Notes: a model not told the origin generated them from the sequence alone. DNA of 64,000 nucleotides from Thalassia testudinum (GCA_037157565.1 JAZHRO010000013.1:37266501-37330500); one strand, 5' to 3'. Numbered from the stretch's first letter, positions 50,707 through 63,344 are shown. Translations and numbers: made by a program.

Positions 50707-52546
50707 GTGGATGGAGCTGCCACAGTAATTTTTCATTATACCTCTCCATTGGTGCCTATTGAACTGCTTCGGGAAGCTGTTGCAACTTTTGTGATTGTGT
50801 TTGTCATGTTGCAAAATTGTTGCAATTTTATTCTGGTAACTAGAGGCATGAGTTTTTGCATTTATATGTTGATTTTTTCAGTTTTAGAGAACAGCCTATC
50901 AGTTGTAGAAGGGATTCAGGAATGAGGAAATCAATCAACAGAGTTAGCTTGTTTTCTCTCTCTTTCTGATGATTTTTGAAATATTAGCATATGTTGGTTT
51001 TAGTATTTCTAAAGATTGACTGACCTATTTGCATATCAATATCAGTCTTTCCCAAAGAGAAGCCTCCTATATTTTGCACTCATTATTGAGAGGGGTCACA
51101 TGAATTTACAGACTTCTATTCGTTTGTAAAAAAAAATAATGCCTATCTACTTAAAAATGATTGCTTGCTTCTCATCATTAGCTAAAAATGATTGCTTGCT
51201 ACTTATCATTAGCACCCTTGGTGAATTTTAAGTATCATGGAATTTTCATAGCTTCTTCGAGAGGGATAATGCTGGAAAAAGAGTGGACCATTTTTATACA
51301 TTACCTATATTATCTAGGTCAAGAGTGTCGCATAATTGTCTTTAACCATCATTAATTTTGATATTCTTCAAAGTGGTTCATGTAGGATTTCCTCTTTTCA
51401 CCTTTTCAGCATAGAAAGATTTCCTTTATCTCAAGTTGAGGGTAATTTATACCTTTATAATTAGCTATTATGTTAGAATGTAGATTAGCACTTTCTGTTT
51501 ACTGCTGTAGAGTTACTGTTCAAAGTTGTCAGGACATATGCTTATGATATGCCTTGGTGAGAACGACTCTCCATTGCAAATACAGCGACTTTCGGCAAAT
51601 GCATTTGCATACTCAGAAAACGTAATCTACTTGGCCTCTTTTAAATTCTGTGTAATCTGCCTTTTCAGGCCATACTTGTTATGAGATTTAACTGTGTCGA
51701 CCAGAACTTTATTGTTCAACCTTATTATATTTGAAAATTTCAAGGAGATATGGCTGAAGTGCTCATCCAAGCAATTTATTATAAGCATACTAACTGCTTA
51801 TCTTGTACTCATTGGATCTGAGAGTAAACATTTATTTGGATGAATCAACAGACTAACAAGCCTGCCTTTTCGCCCACTGAGTGGAGTCAGGTACACAGAT
51901 TCCTTTCCTCCAGACAGCATTCTGGGTCATTCTGGGACTCAAATCTTTATAAACACTCCAGTTTCTTGACTCATCCTGTCAGGCTTTACAATTGGCTTCT
52001 TATCTTCAGATTAGTGTACTAAGAAGCCTTGTGATCAGATGTCCAAATCACCTTAAACGAATATCTATCATTTTATCTTCTATTGGTGCGTTACTAACCC
52101 TTTTTTGACAACTCATTGCCTTCTTTTTCTTCTGTGGCCATATAGACACTTCAATGTCCTTTTTTCCCCTCTCTAGCTGGAAAAGCTAGTGACCAGTAGA
52201 TGACTGTCATTCATCCAACGAAAAAGGCCCACAGGCATTAAATGCAAAGTGGAGGGGGGACAACTGTATTAGCTAGTTCCAATACAGTCCAAGTAAAGCT
52301 CGAAGGCACTACACCCATGATAAGGGGGAGACTAGCTGTGATTGGCTAGTTTCAAAAAATGCAAAAACAGCCTAAAAAGCAGAAGTGGAGTTTGTAATTG
52401 TTGTGAGGCAATACGAATGGGAGCTAAGTCTTATGGCTTGATGTTGGAGATAGAGAGACCGCTGATTTTCTTGGAGTGTCCTATCAGAAGGAATGTTGTT
52501 AGGCAGATTTTTAAGTGCCATTAAGGTTATTTGCATCAATAGTTGT
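50707..52546 (+). other. CLPT 3' UTR and downstream sequence
   Basis: The 3' UTR probably begins here; no AATAAA is obvious, so its end is not placed. The region is T-rich and has no credible gene. A stretch near 52325-52530 opens a 60-codon ORF of unknown origin. Confidence 0.45.
51147..51215. repeat. Short tandem duplication of about 33 bp
   Basis: AAAAATGATTGCTTGCT..CTCATCATTAGC is repeated at once as AAAAATGATTGCTTGCT..CTTATCATTAGC. Confidence 0.75.
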
Positions 52547-52762
52547 TGTTAGAGAATTATGAAAGAGATAGTTTAGATTAGTTAAATTAGGCAAAGTTGT
52601 TTTGCTTTCTCTCTTTCTATTAGGATTTGATTTGATTTGAGTTTGTTTTTGGTCTAGGATTAGGATTACTATTTGTAATCCCCTCTCTATATAAAGAGGG
52701 ATCAGGGATTTCTTTTTTCAATCAATCTCATTCAATAAAATCTATTTCTAAATTCTTTGACA
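52547..52762 (+). repeat. TRIM-like element 5' LTR
   Basis: 216 bp, ending TTTGACA before the PBS. Confidence 0.83.
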
Positions 52763-54003
52763 TGGTATTAAAGCAGGAATGACCCTAGGGAATTCCCACA
52801 TCGTTGACCCTTTCTCTTGTGCATGGTCTCCTCCGCATGCTCCCCTCTTTGCATGTGCCATTGCTGGGCTTCTTTGGGCCTGTAGTGCACACACGTGCGA
52901 GTCTATTTGCCTCCACGCACTTTGCGCGAGGCCTTTACTATGTCGCATGCTACCATGCACGGTGCTTGCCTGGTCACTTCACCTCTGCAGGTGGGTCTTT
53001 AGATCTTCACATGCCCTCTTACCCTCTTCGTGTGCAAACTGTGTGCTATTGCTGCTTGCTTGAGTGCAAACAAGCACATGTGCTTGATCTGTGCACACAC
53101 CATGTGATGCTGTGCCACGCATCGCTCATTGTTCTACTGCGTCGCTTGCATGATCTTTGTGTGCATCGTGTGTTGCCTTGCTTTGCACCTTGCATGCCAC
53201 CATGTGCTGCAACGTGCCTTTTGCGTGTGCGAGTTGCCCTTGTGTGCACTTGTGTGCATCATGGTCACATGATCAACCTCGCACATCACAATGTCGGCTT
53301 CGGGTCATCTTTTGCTATTGTTGAGTCCAAGACCATGGCTCTTTGCACTTGTCTTCTCATGGCAATCATCTTTTTACTCTTCCTCGTGGCTTTGATCCAA
53401 CCCTCCCTAGGCGAAATTAGGGACTCGGAGCTTTAATTGGATTTATGGCCGATCGTACCCTTGAATGAGTTTGGGTATGCATGCCACAGGGCCCAAGTTG
53501 TGGATTCAACACACTTGACTTGGATCTAGGCGTCTTAATGCTATGTTCCTGAAAATTAGATTTTTTTTTTTTTCCTGGGAACTGAAGCATCTGCGATCTC
53601 TATTGAGGAACGAGCCCTCCTCTAGTGTTGTTGTTGTCACAAGTCTTGTGGCTAATACTACTACTATTCGTTCTTTTGATTGGATTACTATGTCTGGAGC
53701 ATTTGGTCCAACTACTACTAATTATGATAATGGTGATGACTGGTGGGGACTTTGAGTAAGGCTCTCCCACCTCTACTACTACGTACTTGGGAATGTTTCC
53801 CAGTGTATGGTCGCTACTAGTGCTACGGGCCTATGACCATTGTGTGATTCCTACTTTTGCTACAACCTTGATTTTATTGTCTTTGGCCACTGGCCCTCTA
53901 CTATTGCTACGACCATTCTGTAACTTGTGTTCTGTGGCTACTCTATTGTAGGGTCTAGTACTCTACGGGGACTGCTACTTTTGCTACAATTTACACTTCT
54001 TCA

Positions 54004-54224
54004 TGTTAGAGAATTAAGAAAGAAATATTTAAGGATTAGCTAAATTAGGTAAAGTTGCTTTGTTTTATCTCTTTCTATTATGATTTGATTTGATTTAGTT
54101 TGTTTCCAAATCAATTAGTAGGATTAGGATTGTTATTGTAATCCCCTCTTTATATAAAGAGGGGCAAGGGATTTCTCTTTCAATCAATCTCATTCAATAA
54201 AATATATTTCCAAATTCTCTTACA
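54004..54224 (+). repeat. TRIM-like element 3' LTR
   Basis: 221 bp, ending CTTACA. It differs from the 5' copy by scattered changes and short indels. Confidence 0.83.
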
Positions 54225-54759
54225 ACTGTGATTGATCTATCTAATCCAATATTGTAATTTTGAATGAAAAGTCTCAAGTAGATAGATTAAGGTTATTTTT
54301 ACCAGGAGAGTTGGTTAGTGCTCTTTGGCATCTTTTTTTCCCAAATATGCCGTAGAGTGTTGGAAATGAGTGGTTTTTCTTTTTGGCTAATGAGGCTTTA
54401 GAAGGGGCAACTTTATGTAAGGAAGTAGTGTTTGAGCACTATCATGAGGGCAACGGACTGACCCAAGAGAAGATTTATATAGTAAATAGATAGGTGCTTG
54501 GTCAGTTGATAGCAAAAATCTTTGCAGAGGAAGCATCTATCAGCTGAAGGCCTTCGTTACTGGAGGTTGCTCAAGAGTGGCAAGCTTATTTTCCATGAGT
54601 GGCCAGAGGAAGGAGTTGAAGGACACTCTAGGATGGAGATTTTGTTTCCACATAGTCTGGTAGTGGGGAGAAGCAATTCCTCAATGTTCAAAGATTCTGT
54701 AAACTGTCTTTGTAGTTTTTGGATGATAAAGTATGGTTATTCAATCTCAACAACCACCT
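54225..54759. other. Unclassified sequence
   Basis: Short broken ORFs, possibly LINE-derived (one reads EGLRYWRLLKSGKLIFHEWP). Not assigned. Confidence 0.3.
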
Positions 54760-55084
54760 GGAATTTTATTAAAATATGAGAACTTTTTACATCATTATGA
54801 AATAGAATTCTGTGCCCTCAACTTAACTAAAATATCAAACACCAGCCCATCAACAGAATGGTTCTCCAGTCTGAAAAGACCATTGTTTCTCTGCAACCAC
54901 AGCAACTGCAATACTGCAAAAGGCTTCCTCCTGAAACATCGTGGACCTAGATCACTATCTGCAGCTAGTGATCTCCAAAATGTGGGTTCTTTGGAAGAAT
55001 CCACCTAGTCCAATCCGATTTTATTCCATATTGCCGATGTAAAGGGGCACTTGAAGAAAAGATGGTCAATATCCTCCATTGCTG
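54760..55084 (-). mobile_element. LINE I, 3' fragment
   Basis: The minus strand encodes MEDIDHLFFKCPFTSAIWNK and, after a stop, PFAVLQLLWLQRNNGLFRLE, the zf-RVT end and C-terminus of L1 ORF2. It is continuous with 60732-61330 across LINE F. Confidence 0.8.
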
Positions 55085-55135
55085 AGGAGGGGAACTAGAG
55101 GCGATGGGAAGGTCTGTGTTTGGTGATGGGCTTTC

Positions 55136-57108
55136 ATGGGAGAGAGGGAGAGGGGAAGGGGCTCAGGGAAGAGGTGGTCGATCCCCTCGTGGGGAGGTCG
55201 TATGTTTCAAATCCGTGGAAGGGGCCATTGGGCACGAGAGTGTCGTGATCCAGTGATCTGTTTGTTGTGCCTTGGTTGGGGCCATCAGAGGAGGACATGC
55301 CCAAGGAGATTCGTTAGGAGTGATTCGGGGAGAGGTCCTTCGCATCTGCCTCCTCCTCCAAAGGCTGATTTGACGGTCTTTGGGATTGATGCTCCATAGT
55401 TTGAGGAGGTGAAGATGTTGGGCTTGCTGCTTGAAATTCATTGGTTGGGATGATTCAACGTGTGGGGGGGGGGGTGTGTGTGTGTGTGGATTAGGTTTGA
55501 TCCTTTTTGTTGTGCAGTGGATTAACATCTTCCACTTCGAAGGTGTCCATGTTGTCGGAGATGAAGGCCATGGTTTTTGGATTGCAGGCTGTGGATGTGA
55601 GTCGGCCTAAATTTACGGAGTCTGAGATTGGAGATGTGGTTACTCGTTGGAGGACACCAAGCATATATGAGGGAGCCACAGAGGAGAGGATCCCCATGAG
55701 ACCTATTGTTTGTTTCTGCATTTTGGGGATACCATTGAGGCTACGAACTACGGAGATCGTGGTGACCATTTGTTATGCTTTTGCTCGTGTTAGGAGAATT
55801 TTTGGACTTGGTTTACATGAAGGCGATGCTTCGGTGGTGACTGTGGAAGGGGAGTTGTTGGTCGGTTGTTCAATCCCTGTGAAGGAGGTTGTGCGCTTTG
55901 GTGGATGTGCGTGCATGGTTAAGTTTGAGGGGATGGATTAGGAGAGTGGTAAGAAGCTATTGTATGCTCAAGCGCTTGTTCTTGGTACTTCTGCGGCGGC
56001 TGCATGGAGCGGTTGCTGATCAGTAGCAATATCAGAGGAGAGGTGAGGTTCGGTGGTGGTGGCTTCGTCGACGATGGATGATGCTGCGCCGACAGTGGAG
56101 GTGAAACCCGGTGATACAACCACAACTAATGGCCGATGAAATCGCTGTGAAAGATGGGTGTGGCACCCAATTTGAAAGGTAACTGTTCCTGCGAAGGGGA
56201 TTGGGTCGTGCTACTCCTCCTAGTAGGCGATGGACGTGGCCTCCTTGACAGTTGGGTTTCCTTTTTTGGATTTAGATCCAAAAATAGATGCTGAGCTGGT
56301 GATAAATATCTCTTGCAATAAGCTAGTGGTATTCGGATCCATAAATGGATCTGGATGTGGTGAGTTCATCTCTCAACCCATTAACCCATTAATCCTTATG
56401 TGTCGTGCATTTGCTGCTAGGCCTCTTGCTATGCGATCTTGCGATTTGCAGAATCTGGGATCGACGAAGTACAAAGAGGGTGCAAAGCGTGGAGCACACA
56501 GCTCTTGATGCTGATCCGTATGCATGGATCGAGGGATGCTAGGACCTGGACGCTGCGCATGTGATGCGCTGTCAGCGCTCTCCACAGGTGGAGACTGGAC
56601 CCAACCTTGGGTTCGGGTGTGGTGAGTTGGATTGTCTTGTACATGTTTCTCCCAAATCACATGAGGTTGTACCTAGCTCCTCCTTGGATGCTTCTTTTGC
56701 TTTGCTATTGCAGGGAGGGTGTGATCCCAAAGCTTTTGGCACTATTTTTTGGGGCCAACATGAGAGAAGCAACTCTGAAAGCAACCAAACTTAGCGAGGA
56801 GGAGTTGCTGGGCAAGAGTTCAGGGGAGATGGTGCCTCTCGTTGAAGATGTGACCTCAGATGTGCAGGGTACAACACGCAAGACCAACTCTGAAGATGAA
56901 ATCAGGTCATCATTGATCTACATCAAGCAAATCTTTGGGCCACCGCAACGTTATGCCATAAAGGCACAAGTTCATCCTGAGTGCCTGTTACAAACGTAAG
57001 CAGATTGTGAAGAAAATGCCGGAAAGTGAATATCCTAACAAGGTTGAGGAGTATGTGGTGAAGGTGGTGGGTGCCAAGAAGGTACATAAGGGGGATGAGA
57101 AGAAATAA
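55136..57108 (+). pseudogene. LINE F ORF1 (zinc-knuckle RNA-binding protein, broken)
   Basis: The first frame (55136-55399) has RGRGHWARECRDPVICLLCL and GWGHQRRTCPRR, two CCHC-like knuckles, the first having lost its leading Cys. The second frame (55507-55941) has TRWRTPSIYEGATEERIPMR and VVTVEGELLVG, shared with LINE B. The third (about 56607-57108) ends KVVGAKKVHKGDEKK. At least three frame breaks or stops separate them. The stop TAA at 57106 directly abuts the ORF2 ATG. Confidence 0.85.
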
Positions 57109-60100
57109 ATGGTGAATGTTTTATCTTGGAATGTGCGAGGTCTCCGGGATGATAGGAGGCGATCTGTTTTGAATAATTATTTGGCTGAATGGAAAGTTGA
57201 TGTAGCCTGTTTACAAGAGATGCATTTAGAGTGCTTGTCTCCTCTTTTAAAGAAGCAACTTTATGGTAATGCTTTCACAAATTATTTAGAAAGGGAAGCT
57301 AAAGGAAGATCTGGTGGCTTGTTGATGATGTGGCATGATAATGTGTTGGAACTCTACTCTTGCAGGATTGTTGATAGAATGATGACGGTTATTTTCACAA
57401 GGAGATCTGATGGCTTTTCTTTTGCTATATCTACGGTGTATGGGTCATGTGTTGATGCTTCTAGGCTTTCCTTTTGGGAGGAGTTTGAGTGTGCCTCGTC
57501 TTTTGTTGTAGGAATGCCATGGTTGATAGGGGGTGATTTTAGCATGATCCTCAGGTCAGATGATAGATCGGATGGTAGAAATGAAGCTTCTACTGTGCAA
57601 TTTCAGTAGATTATTCAGGATCTTGAGCTCATTGATTTGCCAATGGCAGGTGTTAGATTTACTTGGAGAGGAATGGGAGTGGTGTGTATCGATAGATTTG
57701 TTTGTAATGTTGCTCTGGTCGAATCCTTTTAGTTAGTAGATGTGGTTGTGTGTGATAGATCGTTCTGTGATCATACTCTCATTCTTTGGTGTAGTAATAA
57801 AGAGGCAAAGATGTCAACATATTTCAAGTTCCACAAGTCATGGCTGAAGGAGGATGGGTTCAAAGAATTGATTAGAAAAAGATGGGCAACCACCACCACA
57901 GCTACATCAGCTACACATACCTTAGCCTACAAAATAAAGGCAATAAGACAAGCTATGATTGGGTTTAAACGTGAAATCAAGGAAAGTAGGGAGAAAAGGA
58001 GGAACGAGGCCCTTGTGAAGATAACTAATTTGGACAAGAAAGAAGAAAGTGCTCAGTTGACTAGTGCGGAGTGCCAAGAGCGGCGAGAAAACCAAATGGT
58101 TGTTTCCGAGGAAGATTTTAAAAAGGAAATGGATTGGAGGTAGAAGTCATGCCAATTATGGCTTAAGGAAGGGGATTCAAATATTAGATTTTTCCATTTG
58201 GCAGCCAGTGCAAGAAGAAGGAAAAATATGATTACTAATTTGAGGGTAGGGGATGAGGTATTAAAAAAGAGAAATTAGATTTGCAATGCTTTTAAAAATT
58301 ACTTCCATGAATTTACGAGAAGACAACCGTGTGGGGACTGGCATCTGGCAAATTTGGAGTTAGAGCAGGTGCGGGAGGAGGCAAAGGTGGCACTCACTAG
58401 GGAGGTGGAGGAAGAGGAGATACTACATGCTCTACGAGGATTGAAGGTTGAAGGGTCGCCTGATCTGGATGGGTTGTAGATTATTTTCTATAAAGAGCTG
58501 TGGGATGTGGTTGGGCCTGATGTGGTGGTAATGGTTAAAGAATTTTTTTATGCAAACAAAGGTTTTGAGAGGCTTAATAAGTTTTATTTATTGTTGCTTC
58601 CCAAGAAGCCTAGAGTAGAAAAGTTGGAAGAATTTAGACCCATAGCCTTGTCTAATTCTATGTATTTGCTGGTTGCTAAAATTCTTGCAAATAGGCTACG
58701 CAATATTTTACTAGACATTATTTCACCAGCTGCATTTATCTAGGGGAGATCCTTGCAGGACTCATATGTGCTGGTAGAGGAATTCCTGTTGGCTTGGAAA
58801 AGGAGAGAATGTTCAGCTTTCCTGTGGAAAGTAGATTTCTTCGACGTACGATTCCATATCTTGAAATTATCTTTGGGACATTCTGAAGAGGAGAGGTTTT
58901 CCAGATATTTGGATATAGCTGGTGAAGAGATGTGTTACAACATCCTCCTTTTCTGTTCTTGTCAATGGAAGGGCTGACGGAAGATGGATTCCACCGCAAA
59001 GGTGGGTGCGTCAGGGATGTCCGCTAGCACCTATGCTATTTAATATCACCATGAATACATTGGCTGAGATGGTCTTTAAAGCATGCAATGGTGATCTTTT
59101 CAGGATTTACCACCAGTAGGGAGAGGCGTCTACTTACACCTATTCTATAGTATGTAGATGACACAACATTTTTTATCGAGGGGGATATAGTGGCTGCGAG
59201 ACACATCTCCTCGGTGATCAGAATTTTTTCTGAAATTTCTGGCTTAAAGGTCAATAGAAATAAATCAAGTTTGGTTACGTTTGCTTTGGGAAGGGAGTTG
59301 GTGAATGACATTTCGGGTATTTTGGAAACCCCGATGGTGTTTCTCCCAATTGCTTATCTAGGCCTTCCTTTGAAAAGTAAAAGACTGGGTGTTTCGGATT
59401 GGAAGCAGCTGCTTGAGCGGTTTTCTAGTTGCTTATTTTCTTGGAGTGGAAGACTGCTATCACGTGGGGGAAGGCTGATTCTCTTGAAATCAATCCTATC
59501 ATCTTTGCCTGTGTTCTTTTTCTCTGTGTGCTCACTGCCTAAGGTTATCAAGAAGATGGATATGATCAGGAAGAAGTTCTTCCGGAAAGGACCTGACTTC
59601 ATAGGAAAATTTGTTCAACTCATTCTGTGGGATGAGATATGTAAGCCTAAGAAATCTGGTGGGATGGGCGTTCGTAAGTTGAAAGAGTTTTACAGTGCTC
59701 TTCTTTTAAAGTGGGTGGCAAGGCTGATGTCGGAGGAAAAATCATTAGTCACCTCTGTTGTGAAGGATTCATATGGTGGTATGGTGGACTTGATTCAGGG
59801 GTCAGGGGTGCATATGAGAGGTGCCTCAGCATTCTGGAGTTTGGTGGGCCACTTGGTGAATGAATATGCAGATCAGTTTTCGCCTAGTCTGGGTAATGGG
59901 TCATCTTTTAAATTCTGGACACATGATTGGGCAGAATTAGTTGTTTTTCAGATTTGTTCCAACGTCTCTTCCATCAAACAATGAATAGGGAGGTGCTGGT
60001 TGGTGAGGTGTGGGATGAAATGCATGGAATGTGGGATTTCAGATTGACTGAAGGCTTATCTGAGGCAACTTTTGAGGAATTTCAGCAACTAACAAACATT

Positions 60101-60652
60101 CTCAAGGATGTCTCTCCGGATTCAACAAAAGAAGATTCATTTTTTTGGAGGGATGGGGAGTTTACATTAAGCAAAGCATATAATCTTCTAACTGCAGAAG
60201 GTCCAAACTCAGATCTGGTGGTAATTGGTGATTCAAAACTTATTTGGTTCTGCAAGGTTCCGTTTAAGATTAAGCTTTTCTTTTGGTTTTTGAGGAGGAA
60301 GTGACTAGTCACTAAAGCATGCAGATCTAAATGGGCGACAGATGAGGATATCTTGTGCTCGTTATGCTAGCAAGTAGAGGAGGATGTACATCTTTTTTTC
60401 GAATGTGATTTCTCTAGACGTCTGGGATCAATTTCATTTGCCTACGGTGGACAAATCTAATTTCGAAGCCTTCTGGAAGAGCTTTAGAGATCACCTCGGG
60501 TTGGATAGAGCAGGCTGGTGTCAAGCAATTGCCGTCATTTGGAGTATATGGCTTCAGAGGAATGGCAAGGTGTTTAGGAAAGAGAGGTGTTGGGTTGACA
60601 ATGTAACAAGAGAAGCAAAATGTCTTTTTTATGTTTGGCTTCATAACTTGTA
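57109..60652 (+). pseudogene. LINE F ORF2 (endonuclease-RT-zf-RVT, broken)
   Basis: In order: endonuclease (MVNVLSWNVRGLRDDRRRSV, CLQEMHL, MPWLIGGDFSMIL, SFCDHTLILW); RT ([47 protein letters not shown] near 59154, [44 protein letters not shown]); zf-RVT (PFKIKLFFWFLRRK, EEDVHLFFECDF) and VIWSIWLQRNGKVFRKERCW at the end. In-frame stops occur at 57607, 57730, 58141, 58276, 58477 and 58741, then frameshifts from about 58840. Confidence 0.92.
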
Positions 60653-60731
60653 AGTCTGTTCCTTTTACTTATTAATGCAATTAGGATGATTACCATGCTC
60701 AGGTAATCTTCATCTTTTCCCCTTAAAAAAA

Positions 60732-61330
60732 AATATCCTCCATTACTGCTCTACGGAAAATGCACTCTAAGGTCCTCCTTTGGCATTGTTGTTTGCTCAT
60801 AAGTTCTCCCCACCTCATTAGCTAGACAAAAAACTTTAACCTTCATGGGCATCTGAGCTTTCCAAGAGAGCCTCACATACTGTTCCAAAGTGTCGTCTAC
60901 CTCCACAGGCACCTCAATCAGCAACTGATGTCTTTAACTCTCTTCCTTCAGTTCTTCAGCTTCTACATATCTGTAGTCTGTTGCACCAATATATGTTGTC
61001 CAACTCCTGCAGATTGGCTAAGTCTAGGACATGTTGCTCAGAAATGTTTGAAAGAAAGATTGGCGTCCACATGCCAGTTTCGCCCTCACCCGTGGAACTC
61101 CAATAAGGAGCAACTGCGGCATTACTGTTCAGAGAAAGAGAATAGTCTCAGATATAGATCTAAGAACACCCCTCTGCTTGTCCAATTATCATTCCAAAAG
61201 CTAAAATCAGAGTCATCCTCAAGCTACGCCTTGAAAAGGTGCATGATTGAGGGCATTGCATGAATTAATCTCTGTAAAAGGGTAAAACTCTCCTCAATAG
61301 ACTCATCCTCTTTTCCCAATTCAAATATTT
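60732..61330 (-). mobile_element. LINE I, upstream fragment
   Basis: The minus strand encodes DSDFSFWNDNWTSRGVFLDL, the region after RT, and RLSWKAQMPMKVKVFCLANE, the start of zf-RVT, which continues into 55084 once LINE F is removed. Confidence 0.78.
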
Positions 61331-61339
61331 ACTATAACT

Positions 61340-63338
61340 TGCTAGATGACTATGACAGGCAAATACCGTGAGTGGAGGCTGCAATATTGCGACAAGTTTG
61401 GCTCAAGGAAGGGGATGTGAACACAGAAGTTTTTCATGTGGAGGAAAATGGCAGGAGGAGAACACTATCTGAGAGAATCCAAGTTAACGAGGAGTTGACT
61501 AGGTGTGAATGTCTCGATAAATTTGTGGCAGAGTATTTTTAAAGCATTCATGAGACACACTTCCTGGGGAGCTAGAGATGGATGGGACAAGGTGCTTCTT
61601 CTTTGTTAAGAGAGCAGCGGATTCATTGGTTCGACCTTTTAGCAAAGTGGAGGTGCAAGCTCTTGCCGGTTTAAATGCTGAAGGTGCACCTGGCCCAGAT
61701 GGCTTTCCTGATTTCTTCTTCAAGGAGTTTTAGGGGTGTTGGATCAAGAGTTTATGGTGGTCCTTTAGTAGTTTAGTGAAGGAAATAGGGGTTTTGATAC
61801 ATTGAATAGGTATCTTATTTTCTTGCTGCCAAAGAAAGGTGAGGCAGAAAGTCTTGAGGATTATCGGCCAATCTCTCTCTAATGTTTGGCAAAATGCTTG
61901 AGGGGGTGTTGACAATCTGGCTAATCAGGTGTAATCAGCTTTCATACCGGGCAGTCATTTTGTTGACGGTGTGATTATTGTCAATGAAATTGTGGCACAT
62001 TGGAAGGAGGGGACGAAGTCTTTTTTGTGGAAGGTAGACTTTTCTAAAGCCCATGATTCCTTGAATTGGGCTTTTCTTTGGTCTTCTTTGATTAGAAGGG
62101 GTTTTCCTCAAGTGGGTTTTGTGGATGAAAAGATGTATTACTAGAGACTCTTTTGAGGTTCTTATTAATGGTAGATTGGAAGGGGGATGGGTCTAGCCAC
62201 AACGGGGTGCTAGACAAGGTTGTCTATTTGACTCTGTTTTCTCCTTTGTCGTCTGTCTTTGCCGTGGATGCTTTGGGTGTTCGCATGGTTGGAGCCTACG
62301 ACGGGGGTTTCCTGAGAGGATTCAGTCTGACTAACAATAGCAATTTGGTTCATATTCTTAATTATGTTGATGATACGATATTCTCCATTAAAGGGGGTGT
62401 TGAAGAGGCTGAAAACATATCTTTATTTTTGGAGATTTTTGGGGGCTTCTCTGGCTTGTAGGTGAATGTAGAGGTCCTCCTCTGCACCATTTGGGATGGA
62501 TGCATTGATGGCAGGAAATAGGCTGGGAGACGAGAAGGATTTCAGTTTTTGGTTAGATGATTCAACTAGGTATGGTCCACTTGCTGATCAGTATTGCTGA
62601 TGTTTTGCTTTGTCAACTGATCTTTTAAGCTTTGGTGGCTGAATGTTGGTGTCGGACTAATTCTGTTTCGACCCTGTATTTCTCTGGTCACCTTTGGACC
62701 ATTGGGTTGCTGAATTTCTCACATAACAGGGTGATATTTTGCATTGGCAACCTGCTTTAGATGCCCGAGACTGTTGATGATGGGAGAGCGGCTCCTATAT
62801 AGTTAAGACGGCTTACAGATCCCTTATGCAACATTTCCAATTGTTGACTATAGTTTTACTTGAGATTATGGATTGATTTGGGGCCAATTTTTTTGCTTGG
62901 CTACTATGGAGAGAAAGCTTAATGACCAAGTTTTATCAGTTGAAGATTGCACCACAAGTAGATGCTACATCTTCGTTGTTTGACTCTATGCCTGAAGATG
63001 GTGGGCACCTTTTCTTCGAGTACCCCATTGTAAAGAATGTATGTGATAAGCTTTCTGGTGGCTGACTGATAACATCTTTCTATGAGGCCTTTGGTCTTTC
63101 TTTAGAGTGGGAGTTTTGAGGACAAAGAAAGAACAGGCTTGTGGCTTTATGAGCGATCTAACTTCAGAGGAATGCCCTTATTTTTGGGGCAAATTCTTTT
63201 TGTATTGATGTTGTTTGTTCAGATGTCATTTTTTTGAGGGATTTTTGGTCTTATATGTGAACTCTTGTAATCTCCCCAGTTTTTTATGAAGCAGATGATC
63301 ACTAGCCTGATGTGATCATCCTCTTTATTTTCAAAAAA
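61340..63338 (+). mobile_element. LINE G, 5'-truncated L1-clade element
   Basis: Broken frames give [60 protein letters not shown] and LNYVDDTIFSIKGGVEEAEN (YxDD RT core near 62355), then decayed zf-RVT sequence. It ends in a perfect 9-bp stem-loop (GATGATCAC/GTGATCATC, 63294-63320), a CT-rich stretch and A6. Confidence 0.82.
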
Positions 63339-63344
63339 GGGCAA

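Larger units (their letters stand above)
52547..54224 (+). mobile_element. Short non-autonomous LTR element (TRIM/LARD-like)
   Basis: LTRs 52547-52762 and 54004-54224 begin TGTTAGAGAATTA and end ..ACA, with CTCTATATAAAGAGGG-type TATA regions. The 5' LTR is followed at once by TGGTATTAAAGC, a Copia-type PBS. The 1.24-kb interior has a 210-codon ORF (52804-53436, Cys/His/Leu-rich, low complexity) and repeated GCTACTTTTGCTACAA phrases (53805-53990), but no gag-pol. Flanks GTTGT and ACTGT match at three of five bases. Confidence 0.83.
55085..60731 (+). mobile_element. LINE F, essentially full-length L1-clade element (5,647 bp)
   Basis: A 17-bp target duplication (55068-55084 and 60732-60748, AATATCCTCCATT(G/A)CTG, one mismatch) flanks an element with ORF1, ORF2, a perfect 7-bp stem-loop (GATTACC/GGTAATC, 60688-60708), a CT tract and a short poly(A). 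It is inserted antisense into LINE I. Both ORFs are damaged, so it is not autonomous now. Confidence 0.92.

Noticed and set aside
52804..53436. 210-codon ORF inside the short LTR element
   Set aside because: Cys/His/Leu-rich low complexity from TGCATG-like repeats; no gag or other domain, so not called a gene.
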